From the NCBI GenBank assembly GCA_033819885.1, contig JAQYUZ010000008.1, forward strand, positions 434,001-498,000: 64,000 bases of DNA, given 5' to 3'. Below, piece after piece: positions 12,101 to 23,065 of the stretch (its first letter is position 1; the number at the start of each line of letters is the position of its first letter). A program made the translations under genes and the position numbers. The DNA is from Microbotryomycetes sp. JL201. Its lineage: Eukaryota; Basidiomycota; Microbotryomycetes. The notes under the pieces were generated by a model. It saw nothing but the letters and a program-made list of their open reading frames with translations, was not told the DNA's origin and searched no databases.

Positions 12101-13462
12101 TGTCGCCAGCTGTCTTGAAGGATCTATTGGCCGACTTGACCGCCCGTCTGCTCGACACGGCCGAACGACCCGAGTCTGAAGCCATTTCGAGTCTCTCAAA
12201 GGTGCTCAACATGGTCTTGATCCGGATATTCCATCACGCCAATGCCAACTCGGTGTTCAGCGGTTTATTCAGCGTGTTGGTCGAGGCAAGCTTGGACTTG
12301 AGGGAATTGACAGGTCAGGAATTGGACGAGCGCGCCAAGTATGCCGAGTTGGTCATGAAGGTTAGTCGCAGCTTTGGCAAGTCCCGCCCGAAGAGTGCCA
12401 GCTGACGCAACCGGACTATAGTGTTTGTGGAAAGTGTCAAAGACGGCTAAAGAAAGCCTCGAGCAGGGTCAACTCAACGTGTCGATCCTGCTTCGAGACA
12501 TGAACAATTTCTTGAACAAAATCCCACCGGCAGAGTGGAGGCGACGGGCGAGCGACAATGTCCCTTTGGCGGACATGCCTCTTCGTACGGCCAAGACAAT
12601 CTTGCAACAGATTGTCAACGTGTTTGCAAGTGAAGTGTACGATCACTTGGATGAGATCCCAAGTGCCGAAACTTCGTTCGTGTATCAGTACTTGCTCAGG
12701 CTTGAGAGCGCGGCGAGCGCCAGCAATGGCGACCCGGCAGGTCCGAACGATCGACCGAGCTCGAGTCTGTCCGCCAAGAGCTCGTCGACGGCGCTGGCAA
12801 GACAATGTTCACAAACATCAACGCATTCCGGTGACAAGGAGTCGGCATCCGTCGAAGGTTTTGCAGAAAAGCCGAGTTCATCTAGTCACGCCGAAACCGT
12901 CAAGCGACGAGAGTCGGTCGCAGGAGGCGCAGATGTCGAGATGAATCAAGCTTTGAAGCAGATTTTCGGTACGTGCCAATGCTCTTCTGGTTTCCTCGAG
13001 GCAATGCGCTCACGTTTTGACTTTGTTTAAATACGAATAGATCAAATAGGGGATCCTGCTCTTTCTCGGCAAGGTATTGCAGCTTTGTATGAATATCGCA
13101 AACAGCACCCAGAAGCGAGCTCGCGTGTCGCGCAATGGATGGCAGGTACTGGCAATTATTTTCAAACGTATCTGCAGCGAGCGCTCGACAACTTGGCTCA
13201 GGCTGACGAAGGTAGGTCGTCAAGCGGCTCGGTCGGCGGTTCTGCGGCAGCGATCCGGCAAAAGCCCGCCGTGGGATCGTCTACAACGCCTGCTACAGCG
13301 CAGAGACAAAGCGTCAGCGGTCCACCCGGTGCAGTGCCTGCCAGCGGTGACAGGCTTAGTCAGTTACACGGTGAGTGACCCTTGCTCGTACGTCTCGTGG
13401 GTTCGCATTGAATGGGTTGCTCGTCCGCAGGTGTTTTCGGCTTTAATCGACCCGCATCCTAG
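6114..13462 (+). CDS. STU2: XMAP215/ch-TOG/Stu2-family microtubule polymerase with five TOG domains, 2113 aa
   Basis: Binds tubulin dimers through TOG (HEAT-repeat) domains and promotes plus-end growth; acts at microtubule plus ends, spindle poles and kinetochores. Exons: 6114-6188, 6295-6494, 6588-6645, 6714-6791, 6858-6937, 7004-7332, 7391-8340, 8398-8718, 8781-8970, 9035-9244, 9302-9643, 9703-11039, 11098-12360, 12422-12968, 13041-13370, 13431-13462. Five HEAT arrays are seen at about residues 1-235, 285-515, 640-855, 895-1125 and 1250-1515, separated by Ala/Pro/Ser-rich linkers. Each begins with a Trp-containing helix typical of TOGs (SWKARLSAY, KWKERKELA, NWKQRLEGV, NWKMRKEAL, with a weaker form in the fifth). 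The final 120 residues match the conserved XMAP215 C-terminal helix block (YEYRKQHPE, GNYFQTYLQRAL). Budding and fission yeast homologues carry only two TOGs, so the layout is animal-like. Long antisense frames inside it are shadows. Confidence 0.93.
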
Positions 13463-14155
13463 AATGATGCATTTTTTTCGCCCCCTTCAATTTGAACCTG
13501 CTTTTGTTCACACGTGACGAGATGCGCAGGCGTCTTGAACGTTTGTCTGTCTAATATGTACGGTGTTCTGGAATGTAGAGTATGAATGAGCTCTTTTAGA
13601 GACAGCAATGTATGCCAGATAGGTGCCCGAGCCAAGCTCCGCGCACTTTCAACACTGCAAAGGGATTATCGGTTCCGCAAATCAGAGGGGCTTGAAGAGA
13701 ACGTTTGAGACCCCCGAAAAAGGCAAGGTGAGATGTAGACTCCTGACGCTCGGACGAAGCGAATGTCGCGAAGGAAGAGCTCGGACCCGCTGCTTCTTCT
13801 TGCTCGTCAACGGCGTACGCTGCACCTGCCCTTGGTGTAGAGTCTCGAGATCTGTCACGCTTGATCTGGCCGCATCGTCTTTCTTTCGGCGGCGACACCT
13901 TTACAGCCAAGTGGGCGTTTCTCTTGTCTTTTCCGAGCGCTCGTGTCGTGTGCGCGCACTGTGACGTCGTGCACAGACTTTGACGATCCGTGCCACTTGA
14001 ATGAGACAGTCATCCGCACATTACAACTCGTATTCGCTGGACTCAAACTCAGAGTATGTGTCTCCGTGTGTCACTGTGCAAACCGAGGAGCTTTGCCCGA
14101 CCTGATCACCGCTCGCCTCCGCAGCGTGTCCGCCTTGGCGCACTGATCCCCGAGG
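13463..14155. other. Intergenic, promoter of C2H2 gene 1
   Basis: About 690 bases with no supportable gene. GTGACGTC, a CRE-like octamer, is at 13961-13968, 188 bases before the next ATG. Otherwise nothing recognisable. Confidence 0.5.
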
Positions 14156-15950
14156 ATGCACAGCTTGGACGAGTGTGCAGAGAGAGAGGCGCTTGGACAC
14201 TCGGTAGACGACAATCGAGAGGTGGCCAACGGCAATCCATGTCCTGAGGATTCAGACGGTGCAAACACTTCTTCGGATTGTTCTCGGCTTGAAAACAATC
14301 CTGATGGGCTTCACTCTGGCGCAACAAGTGTGTACCAATGGGCACCACCTCTTCATGAGTCTCGTCCGGCGCATTGGCATGAGAACGTTGGCAAGGTCCG
14401 GCCAAATTTCTTACCTGCGCCGGTCCCTCGCCGAACGATTCCCCCGCCTGCACTCCTGACCTTGGCAGAAGAAGCGCTCTCTCAAGAGACAGAGTCTGCG
14501 TATTCTTTCTTACGATCGCAAGTCCGCGCAAACCCGAGCGCTCAACGGACCAGCATTGGTCTAATCGTCGAAACGCCCCTTATTCCGAATCGTCGACCGT
14601 CCGAGTCATCGGACAGTGTCAAAAATTTTCCGTGCGACGCTCCAGGTTGTCAAAAGTCGTTTGGGAGGAAGAGTGATCTCGTCCGTCATGCTCGAACTCA
14701 TCAGAATATCCGTCCGTTTGGATGTCCGTACACAGGCTGCGATCGTTCGTTTGCGCAAAGGTCGGCTTTGACTGTGCACATTCGCGTGCAGTATGTACGA
14801 CTCTTTGACAGGCCTTCATCAAGACAGCTGACATGTGTATATGGAACAGCACGGGCGAGAAACCCCACAAGTGTCAGGTTTGCAGCCGAGAGTTTGCGGA
14901 TTCGAGCTCTTTGGCGAGGCATCGACGCATACAGTCAGTCTTTTCAAGTGACAGTAATGTTTCTGGACTGACTTTGTTGATCAATGTAGCACGGGTACAA
15001 AGCCTTACACCTGTACTGTCACCGACTGCGACAAATCGTATGTTCGCAAAACTGCGTTAGATCAGCATGTGGCAAAGGCACACGGATCATCGGGTCCGGG
15101 CGACATGGCAAAGTCAACAAGAGTTGATCTTGCTGTTGGTTTCTCCACACACGAATATCCAGAGGCAAGTTCAGCCGATCAAGCCGAGCGGAATGGTCAA
15201 CAGTTAGGAATTCACGGTCCATCTTTGCCGGGGCCGCATACTCGCAAGACATCGATGAAGACAGAAAACCTTCAACACGGCTCCGTTTTCAGAATTCCAA
15301 ATCCAACGATGCGCGTAGCTTCTACGCCATGCCCTCTTCCTACATTCCCTCTGTTACGTCCACAACCGAATCACGCGGCTACACAAGAGGAATTTTTGTG
15401 TCACTCGGTCTCACAACGTTTCAAACCCAATGTCACGTCGCTAGACGCGTACTCGCTCGCTCGACAAAGAAACAGCAGCCCGCCTGATTTGCCTTATCAT
15501 GTACCTCCCCGACGAGCGTCGACATCCGACTTGGTCCCGCTTCGCGATTCCCGAGAAGTAGCTCACCAACAGAGCTCCATCTCTCGAGAAACGTCACCAT
15601 CGTTAAACGCCGCGCAAGCTTTTGATTCGTCCTCGGCATTGCACGTGTCCTTTCCTTCGAGACGCTCCGAACCGGCCTCTACGATCGTGCCATCAATCGG
15701 CCCTCAAAAAACTCGAGACATCGCCTCAGCGACGCAAAAGTCATTGGATGGACAGCTTCTTGTTCGAACGCCTGTTGGCCCGAGCCCGATACCCCATTGG
15801 CCAGATGGAACGATACCTCGTGTTCCAATGTCATACGCGCGCAGGTACCGGTTACGCCTCCCAAGCATACACGTACAAGACGTGATGACCGTCAGACCTA
15901 AAAAGCGAACAGGAGAACAAGACAAAGGTCGTCCAGACGAAAATCACTAG
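14156..15950 (+). CDS. C2H2 zinc-finger transcription factor 1 (four fingers), 559 aa
   Basis: Predicted nuclear DNA-binding protein. Exons: 14156-14790, 14850-14933, 14990-15950. About 150 disordered N-terminal residues precede four tandem C2H2 fingers (roughly residues 162-275). The finger cores are [42 protein letters not shown] and [15 protein letters not shown]. Linkers are TGEKP/TGTKP type. Both introns interrupt linker His codons, so each splice restores a zinc ligand. The C-terminal 280 residues are Ser/Pro-rich without a known domain. The order of finger types is the same as in the protein encoded at 18108-20476, marking the two as paralogues. The target genes are unknown. It is convergent with the cyclin gene. 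Confidence 0.88.
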
Positions 15951-16302
15951 AGAGCAAAACTCGTTCAAACGCAGTCGCAAAAAGTTCAAGGCGATCGACA
16001 AGACACTGGACAGGGTCAAGATGACCAAGTGATGGTTCATGAGCACCGTGATGGACAAACCGGTGACCCCAAAAGTGATGAAAGGTCGACGACGATCGAG
16101 ACGGTTTGTCCGCCTACGGATATCATCATCACGCGCGACGGGCCTGCTGAGAGGTAATAGATACTCGCTCTCGAGTAAGCCTGTCTTTGTAAAGACCCGT
16201 AATCCTGCATGACCTGCGGCTGCCATCATAATGTCTTTCTAAGAGTACAACAACAACGAGTTCGAGCTTGAAATCACACAAGTACGAGAGGCTGTCCTGT
16301 AA
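15951..16302. other. Convergent intergenic region
   Basis: 352 bases between two stop codons (C2H2 gene 1 plus, cyclin minus). The open frames here are short and not protein-like. No repeat is seen. Confidence 0.5.
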
Positions 16303-18008
16303 TCAAGTGCTCATGTTGACGTCTTTTTCGGTGGAAAGAGCTGAAGACTGGACGGGAGAAGCCGGCGCGGCTGAAATCGTTCCGACGAGCAGTGGCGTAG
16401 ACGCGGCAGGCGACACGGTGTCTGGGCCATCAGCTACAGTGGCGGAGGCCGATTGGTCTACTTGCATCGGTTCAACGGTCCTTTCGCCCGAGTTTTCGTT
16501 CGTTGTCGAAGCGAAGTGGATGGAAGCTGGATCTGTCGAGAACGGCGCCGCAGTTTGTTTTAGTAGAGTCGGAGAGACGAGCAAGAGGGCCGCGTCTACT
16601 GCTTGTGGTTTGAGCTATTTAAACAATGAAATGAATTGATCGTCTCCGAGACACGCTTGTACGGAAGGAGGGACGTACGACAGCAGCTTGCTCTCTGACA
16701 AAATCATCTTTCGCGAAAGAGTAACCGTCCAGCATGCGCTTGAGCGCGTCTGGAGCACCACTCAGTAAGCGCCGTTATCAATAGAAGCAAAGCAACGACT
16801 TGCCGACAACGTCTTCCGGTTCGACCGTGAGTGTTTCCAACCAGTACGGTTCCGGCTCAAAGTCTTCGCCCTCTTCTGTTCGCTCGTTTTCAATCTTTGT
16901 ACGTTCGGCCTCCGACAACAGGGACCATGGTTTGAGAGGCAAGTCAGTGTCGAGGTGGACGCAGGCGCCGACAATTGCCGCGGCGGCTACAACTTGAGGT
17001 CGATGTCTGAGCATCAACGTCGATGGTAAACTGGACGAGGCGAGTGAGCAGGAGGGACAGTATAAGCAGTTTTCTCCAAGATAGAAGCGATTTGTCAGCG
17101 ATTTGTCAGACACTCACGAGTCGGTCACGAATTGCCAAGCGACCCTGGCAACGTCCGTTCCGAGTGCCGGATTGTGCCTCCAGTGTTTCTCGACCACCTT
17201 GACGACTATCGGAAACGCATGCTGGACCTCCAAATCGAAACAGAGCGTGTTCAACATGACCTCTTCGCATTTCAAGACTCGTGCTTTCAAATCCTTGAAC
17301 GATGGATCACGCTCGTCGAGCGTCGGCACTGAAGTCGAATGGGGTTGACTGAGGTACAAGTCGCGAGCGCGACCTACGTCACGGGAGAATTCGAGACAAG
17401 CTTGGATAAAGTGGCGCAACGATTTCGAGCGTTCTTCTACTTTTGACGCGAGAAACAAAGCGGCCGTTGCGACGACCTGAACGTCGATGACAGAAGCTTA
17501 ATGCCGTGGACAGCGAAGCGCAGGTCGAGATTGACTCACGTTCGTGTCCCACTGCTGCATCGTCTGGCGCATGTAGAATCTGTGCATGAACACTGCGGCT
17601 GATGCAACCGGCAGCAACGGTCTGGTATGACGATGAACGAGGCGCACGTCGTCACACGGTCGAGTGATGGTCAGCAACGAACAAGCGAGATTGACGTCCG
17701 TCAGCGCCATGTAAGCCACGAGCGACAGTGCAGTGAAGCGCAGCTGGTTCATGAACGACAGAAGCTTACATCTGAAGTGCGTCTCTGATGTGCCATATGC
17801 GTTGTACGGCTTTGGCGCGTCCAAACTTGTCCTGCGAGCGCGTCAACCGGTCCTGAGGGCGATCAGGCACGATGCAAGACGGCGGAAACAGCAGTTCTTG
17901 GTCCGAGAACAGCCACTGAGACTGGCCAGGCGTCGGACGGGTCATTGGTTCGGCCGCGCCGGCGTGCGGAGGAAAGGCAGAAAGATAGAGGCCCGAGCTC
18001 CCGCACAT
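16303..18008 (-). CDS. Transcriptional-type cyclin (cyclin K/T/L-like), 434 aa
   Basis: Regulatory partner of a transcription-elongation CDK (Ctk/Bur/Cdk12 type; the exact orthologue is uncertain). Minus exons: 18008-17770, 17621-17540, 17476-17118, 17030-16800, 16760-16679, 16614-16303. The first cyclin fold shows QWLFSDQELLFPPS, AAVFMHRFYMRQ and the hallmark ALFLASKVEER. The second fold includes VMLNTLCFDLEVQHAFP and PQVVAAAAI. The C-terminal tail is Ser/Pro-rich and short. Start is the first ATG (18008) in the frame; a few codons upstream have no ATG. The intron at 16761-16799 is only 39 nt. The gene lies 100 bases downstream of C2H2 gene 2, same strand. Cyclin class was judged from these motifs by eye. 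Confidence 0.85.
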
Positions 18009-18107
18009 GTAGTCGAAAGAGGCGTGCACAGTCTCGTATTGACACGGTCACAAATACATAGACAACATCAACAAGCGCATGCGCCCATGGAGCAGCCCTG
18101 AACAAAG

Positions 18108-20476
18108 TCACATGAACAGTCCTTGTCCACCGCCGCCGCCACTCGCACCCGCTGCGCCCGTTGCACTTTCGAAATGCAGCTCATCTTCGGCTACTTCAAC
18201 TTGATGTCGACGCGCTACAGGCTCGGTCATGCTTTTGTCCAGCGGATTCGTTGTAGGTGCAGAGATCGATCGAGACATGTTGGCGCTGAAAAGCGATGGT
18301 TGTTTCATCGGCGACTGGTGAGAATGAATCAACGCCGGCGACAGCAGACCAGTGTGGAAGTGATCTTGAGGATGCTGTTGATGACTCTCGAGGTCATGAC
18401 CTGACGGTAAAAAGGAATCTTCGTCATAGTCTGCCGCCACTACGTGCAAAGCTCGACGTGGGCGAGTGGCTTCCGAGAGGCCATACGCTGCATTCGAGTC
18501 CCTCAGAGTGTCCTCCTCATCGTACAAGTCGCCCGCATTCATCTGACTGTGAGTTGTCATCAAAATTCCCGCCGATGAACTGCGACGCAATCGTGGCGAA
18601 ATTCCAAACGACGACAGTGAATGCTGGGTCACAAAGTTCGAGGTGTATTGAGGCTGATGGGAGTATAGAGGAACGTGCGCGTACACTCGCGCTAGACCAG
18701 AATCCTGATCGTCGTCGTTCTGGCCACTCCATTGAGCAGAGTATTTATGCCCTCCCGCAGTGGTGCCTCCGTTTGGCGAACTAAAGGCAGTCACGGGCGT
18801 AGGCAAATAGTCGTAGCCAGGATAGACCGGTGCGTGATTGAGCTGACGTAAGCCTTGATCATGATCTTGGGAATCTTCGTGAATGACTGCTGTGAACTGA
18901 GGTTGTCGATACACGGTAGTCATCCCAGACACTGATGCAGGAGTTTGATTGACGGTGGAAACCACTGCAGGAGACCTTGCGTGCCTTGGATTCTGATGCT
19001 GCTCGACCCAAGCTTGCATGTGAGGAGGATGCTGAGGTGGCGGCGTCGTATAGCCGACATTGTCCGACAGCACATTGGTGTGGCTGTGATACTCTTCAAG
19101 CTGCTTCTGTGCTCGTTGAACGAGTTCGTCTTCGGCACGAGCGCGCTGTTCGGCCCGAAACACACGCTCGCGCGCCAAATCTCGCACGAGAGGTCGTTCC
19201 GGGATTGCGGGCGACTCTTGAGCGTGACGAGATCGCGTGGTCAAGTCTTGAGCAATGTTTGGATCGCTTACTAGAGCCTGAGGCACAGTCTTTGCTTGCG
19301 GTGGCAGTTCGGGCAAGACATGCGGAAGCACTCGAAGTCGTTTGGCTGCAGCCGCAGCGCGAGATTTAGACGTGGGTGCAGACATTCGGCGCGTGAGACG
19401 TCTCGGTTGCCACTCGCCGTCAACAGAATCATCAACAATGTATGCCGCGTCCTCGAGACTTTCGTCAGCGCCCTCGATGTCTAGCTTGGACCAGTCTCCT
19501 CCATGTTGGACTGCCGTTTGTTGGCTTGTCAACTCTCTTTGATCGACGATAGATTCTGGTGGAGCTTCTTCCGGCGTTTCTGGCAACTCTGTCAGTGGCG
19601 AGACCGCATCTGTCTCTTCGCATGTTGTTTCCGTCAACGTGTTTGACCTTCGAGAGCGAGTCGGGCGATATGATGTCGTCGTATATGAATACGCCGAGTC
19701 TTCCGGCATGTACTCCACCGAGTGATTACGGTGAATGTGCTTTGTCAAGGTCGTTTTGCGGCAAAAGCTATAGAGGTACATTGGGTCAGCAAACGGTGGC
19801 ACGAGGACATCGCTGACATGAACTGACTCTTTGGGGCATTCAGGATACGGGCATGCGTAAGGCCGGATACCAGTATGGATCTGTGACATAATAGCTGTCA
19901 GTTCTTATGGTATATTCCTGACACCCGACACTCTCGGGTGAGTGGCGCGAAAACTCACTCGGCGGTGACGCGCGAGCGACGAAGAATCGGAAAACGACTT
20001 GTCACAGTTGGCAAACGGACATCTGTGCGGGCGTTCTCCGGTGCTAGAGAATCACACAGTAGGTGCATGCTTATCAGTCCCCCCCGGCTACGTACCAGAA
20101 CAGGGAGACAACTGAAAAGAGCTTACTGCACTCTGTAGTGGACTCGGAGAGCTGATCTCTGGATAAAGTCCCGGGAGCAGCCAAGCCATTGGCACTTGTA
20201 CGGCCTCTCGTTTGTGTGAATGCGCAAGTGTCTGATCAAATCGCTTCGACGAGAAAATGCCTTTGGGCAGCCTGGCTCGTCACACCGGAACGATCGCACG
20301 TTGCCACCACCTGTGCGTGAGCCCAAGTGACGAGAGCTATGCGCGTCGAGACTGTACGAGTCTTCCACGTCGTCGTCGTCGTCGCGAGGGGCGGCAGCGG
20401 CCCTGGGCGGGGCAAACAGCAGCGTGGAATCGGGCGACGACTGACGCCGGTGACGCTCGCGAGCCGCCTTGGGCAT
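18108..20476 (-). CDS. C2H2 zinc-finger transcription factor 2 (four fingers), 715 aa
   Basis: Predicted nuclear DNA-binding protein, paralogue of the factor at 14156-15950. Minus exons: 20476-20127, 20043-19959, 19880-19828, 19767-18108. An acidic, Asp-rich N-terminal part precedes fingers with cores [42 protein letters not shown] and [15 protein letters not shown]. The first linker intron splits the same His codon as in the paralogue. The third intron (19768-19827) lies inside finger 4, is 60 nt and has no stop in frame, so retention would insert 20 residues between the Cys and His pairs. The long C-terminal region is rich in His, Gln, Ser and Pro, with Gly-rich end. Start is the ATG at 20476. 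Confidence 0.88.
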
Positions 20477-21385
20477 CGTGCAGGGGCAGAACAACGTTCA
20501 AGGGAATGACAAGACTGGGTACTGGGATGGGGAAGGCTTCTGTGAAAGAGTCCAACCAGGTAGGGGAAAAAGGGACAAGGCCGAGGGGGCGAACACGCGT
20601 CCGTCTTCTGCGCTTCGGAAGCCAAACAACAACACTCTTAGCGCAAATTCCTGACACGAGCTGCGGAAATGCCTAGGAATGGCCAAACCGATGATCACTC
20701 ACTCTGCAAATCAAACGAAAAGTGAATCAGAGCTGCGGCCACAGTCGGAAATCTGTTCTGTTCGAAGACACGCCAGATGCAACGACGTTCCGTGTCCTCG
20801 ACAGTCCCGACTCTTGATTGAAGAAGTACGCTTGGACGCTCACGCCGCAGCCCGAGCGCGGGGAACACTGGCCTTGACGAGCGGCTGAACGACGTGCAAA
20901 CTTTGACTGTCGCGGTTTGCCGCACCACCTCGAGCGTCGCAGGGCTCAAATTTGTGTGTGTTGCGTGATCCTGTGCTTTCAACGTACAAGTGGGCGACAA
21001 CAAGATCAGAAAGGGCGATCTGCTCATGGAAGCTAGGAAGCTGCTGCGGATCGCTCACCTTTATTGTTCTTTCAACGGGCTGGAAACAACGACAGAGGAC
21101 TCGACCAAGGAAAAGCAACCCGAGAACGTTGCTACCAAACAAAAAAACGTTGAGACATCGTACCCTCACTGGGTCTTCTGTTGGTAAACTTCCGTGCGCC
21201 CGGATGCATCGGCGGCCGGGTTATTGTGTCTCAGACAAAAGCAGCTATGAAAGCACAATGAGCGCGCCCTAAAACAGTCGAAACAAAGCTCATCCGGCGT
21301 GCATCTACAACTCGTCTCTATACGAAGAAATTCAAATCCTCGCCACCAAGCACACACTTTGTCGTTTCAACCTTCCGACAACAAG
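20477..21385. other. Intergenic, promoter of C2H2 gene 2
   Basis: About 910 bases between the start of C2H2 gene 2 and the stop of the IPK1 gene. Overlapping short frames occur in all directions without codon or splice support. A long leader, usual for regulatory genes, is plausible. Nothing else is recognised. Confidence 0.5.
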
Positions 21386-23000
21386 TCAAGCGCACTCTCT
21401 GACCCGACACTGGTCCGGCAAGCCCGTCAACATTGTTCTCCACGTATCGAGAATATCTTTATCCAACTTGTAGTAATGTGGGACCTTTGACATAGGTTTC
21501 GGGTCCAGATCGATCAACTTGACCGTCACTCGAGGTTGTTGAGCTATCCGGGTGAGACGACTTTCTGGTGGACTTGTCGAGCTTGGCGACGGCGGAGATG
21601 TTAGCGCATGTTGTGGTGAGAGACTGGCAGGATCACGATATTGAAACCGTACAATCATCGAGCAATCTTTGAACGTGGCCGACATCAGGTAAGAGAGCAA
21701 AGCGCTTCGCAAGGCGTCTGATTCGCTGCGGACGGTTTCCATACTTGGACTTTCGGTTTGCAGAAAACGTCTGTCGAGCCAAGACTTCCATTCATCCAAC
21801 GAAGGCTGCCCACTCAGATTCTCTGGAAGCGCACCGCCCTCGAGATTCAGCGATGGCACGGTCGCCAGACCCTGAATATCGAAAGGGTCAAGCGAGCTTT
21901 GCAAGTCCTTGAGTGCTGAAAGGGCTGGAGATGTGATCAGGGCGTGTGTGAGCTGCGACGCAAACAAGTCGAGGGTCGATGCCGGTGCCTCATGCGTCTT
22001 GGATTGTAGAAGCAGAGTCCTCAAACGGGCGAGACCGGGATCCTGGATCCGATAACCTGTCAGGTCAATCGCCGACCCTGCTATAGACGACAGTCACTCA
22101 CGTCGTGCGGTTCGACTCGTTTCCCGTCGACAAAGATTCTCAGGTTATTGGCCGACCCATGACTCGCTTCCCATCCACTCCACAGCGCCTTGACCGCCTT
22201 GTTTACTCGTGCTTCGTCGCCGCTGTACAAATCGAGCGGGCAGTACCCAGACTGGTGGCGCTCGAGGGCTTGCATCGGATGCTTGTGGGCTTCTTTCATG
22301 TATCGATGCATACAGAACCTGCAATACTTTGTCTTGATGTCACGGTCAGAGTCGGGCAAATGTTGAGCCGACGGCACAAAACCCCATTTCGGCTGTTGCG
22401 AGGTGGCAAACGTCAGCTTTGAAAGTTGCCTAGCATCACGTCCGGACCCGGCCTCACCTTGATCTCGACACTGACGACGTTTGAGCCTCCGATGAGATCC
22501 TCACATATGACGACTTGAGTGCATCTGTCATCCACTTCGTCTTGCCCAAGTCGTTCAGGCGGTCGCTGTCCGCTGTCGTTCAGACTCTGGTTCAAGGCCC
22601 GCAGCCAGTCCGGATACACGTCAACTTGATCTTGAACGACACAGAGGCTGTCTTCGCACTCAGGTTTTAGGCGCGCAGCCCTCGCGAGCAACGGTTCGAT
22701 GACGTGTTTGCCAAACTCGCTGCTGTCGACCTTGTCGTACACTGCTGGCTCTTCAGATCCGGTCTGAATGTTATTTCGAGCGAGTTTGCGCTTCCTGACA
22801 CGTATCAAGAGGCCATCGAATGGCGTGGACAGGCCAGACTCGGCCGGGGCTCGAGCGCGAGACTGGTGCGACAAGACAACGTTGGCACCACCCTCGGCAA
22901 CGTACTGCCACTCTGAAGGATCAGTAGAGCTGAGCGAGGGCATCTGAGCCATCTCTGTGCGGCAGTGGAAGGAAGAGAGCCGCGAGCCGCGAGCCGACAT
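21386..23000 (-). CDS. IPK1: Inositol-pentakisphosphate 2-kinase, about 496 aa
   Basis: Converts inositol pentakisphosphate to inositol hexakisphosphate (phytate) with ATP, supporting nuclear mRNA export. Minus exons: about 23000-22458, 22392-22102, about 22042-21386. Family features: WQYVAEGGANVV near the N-terminus (ATP-binding lobe), LLIRVRKRK, VEIKPKWGFVPSAQHL spanning the first splice, and the signature TKYCRFCMHRYMK. The last exon carries VTVKLIDLDPKP, the catalytic/metal-binding Asp region, followed by PHYYKLDKDILDTW. The start is uncertain (ATG near 23000 or near 22950). The second intron acceptor was chosen by phase (59 nt, 22043-22101); a nearby frame reading LTGYRIQDPG suggests an alternative. 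It is followed upstream, after 66 bases, by the Ptc7-like gene on the same strand. Confidence 0.88.
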
Positions 23001-23065
23001 CCAAGCACTTGTGGGGCCCAACTTTGTATGACTCTACAATCGTGCGTGTACAACAACAGTCACTT

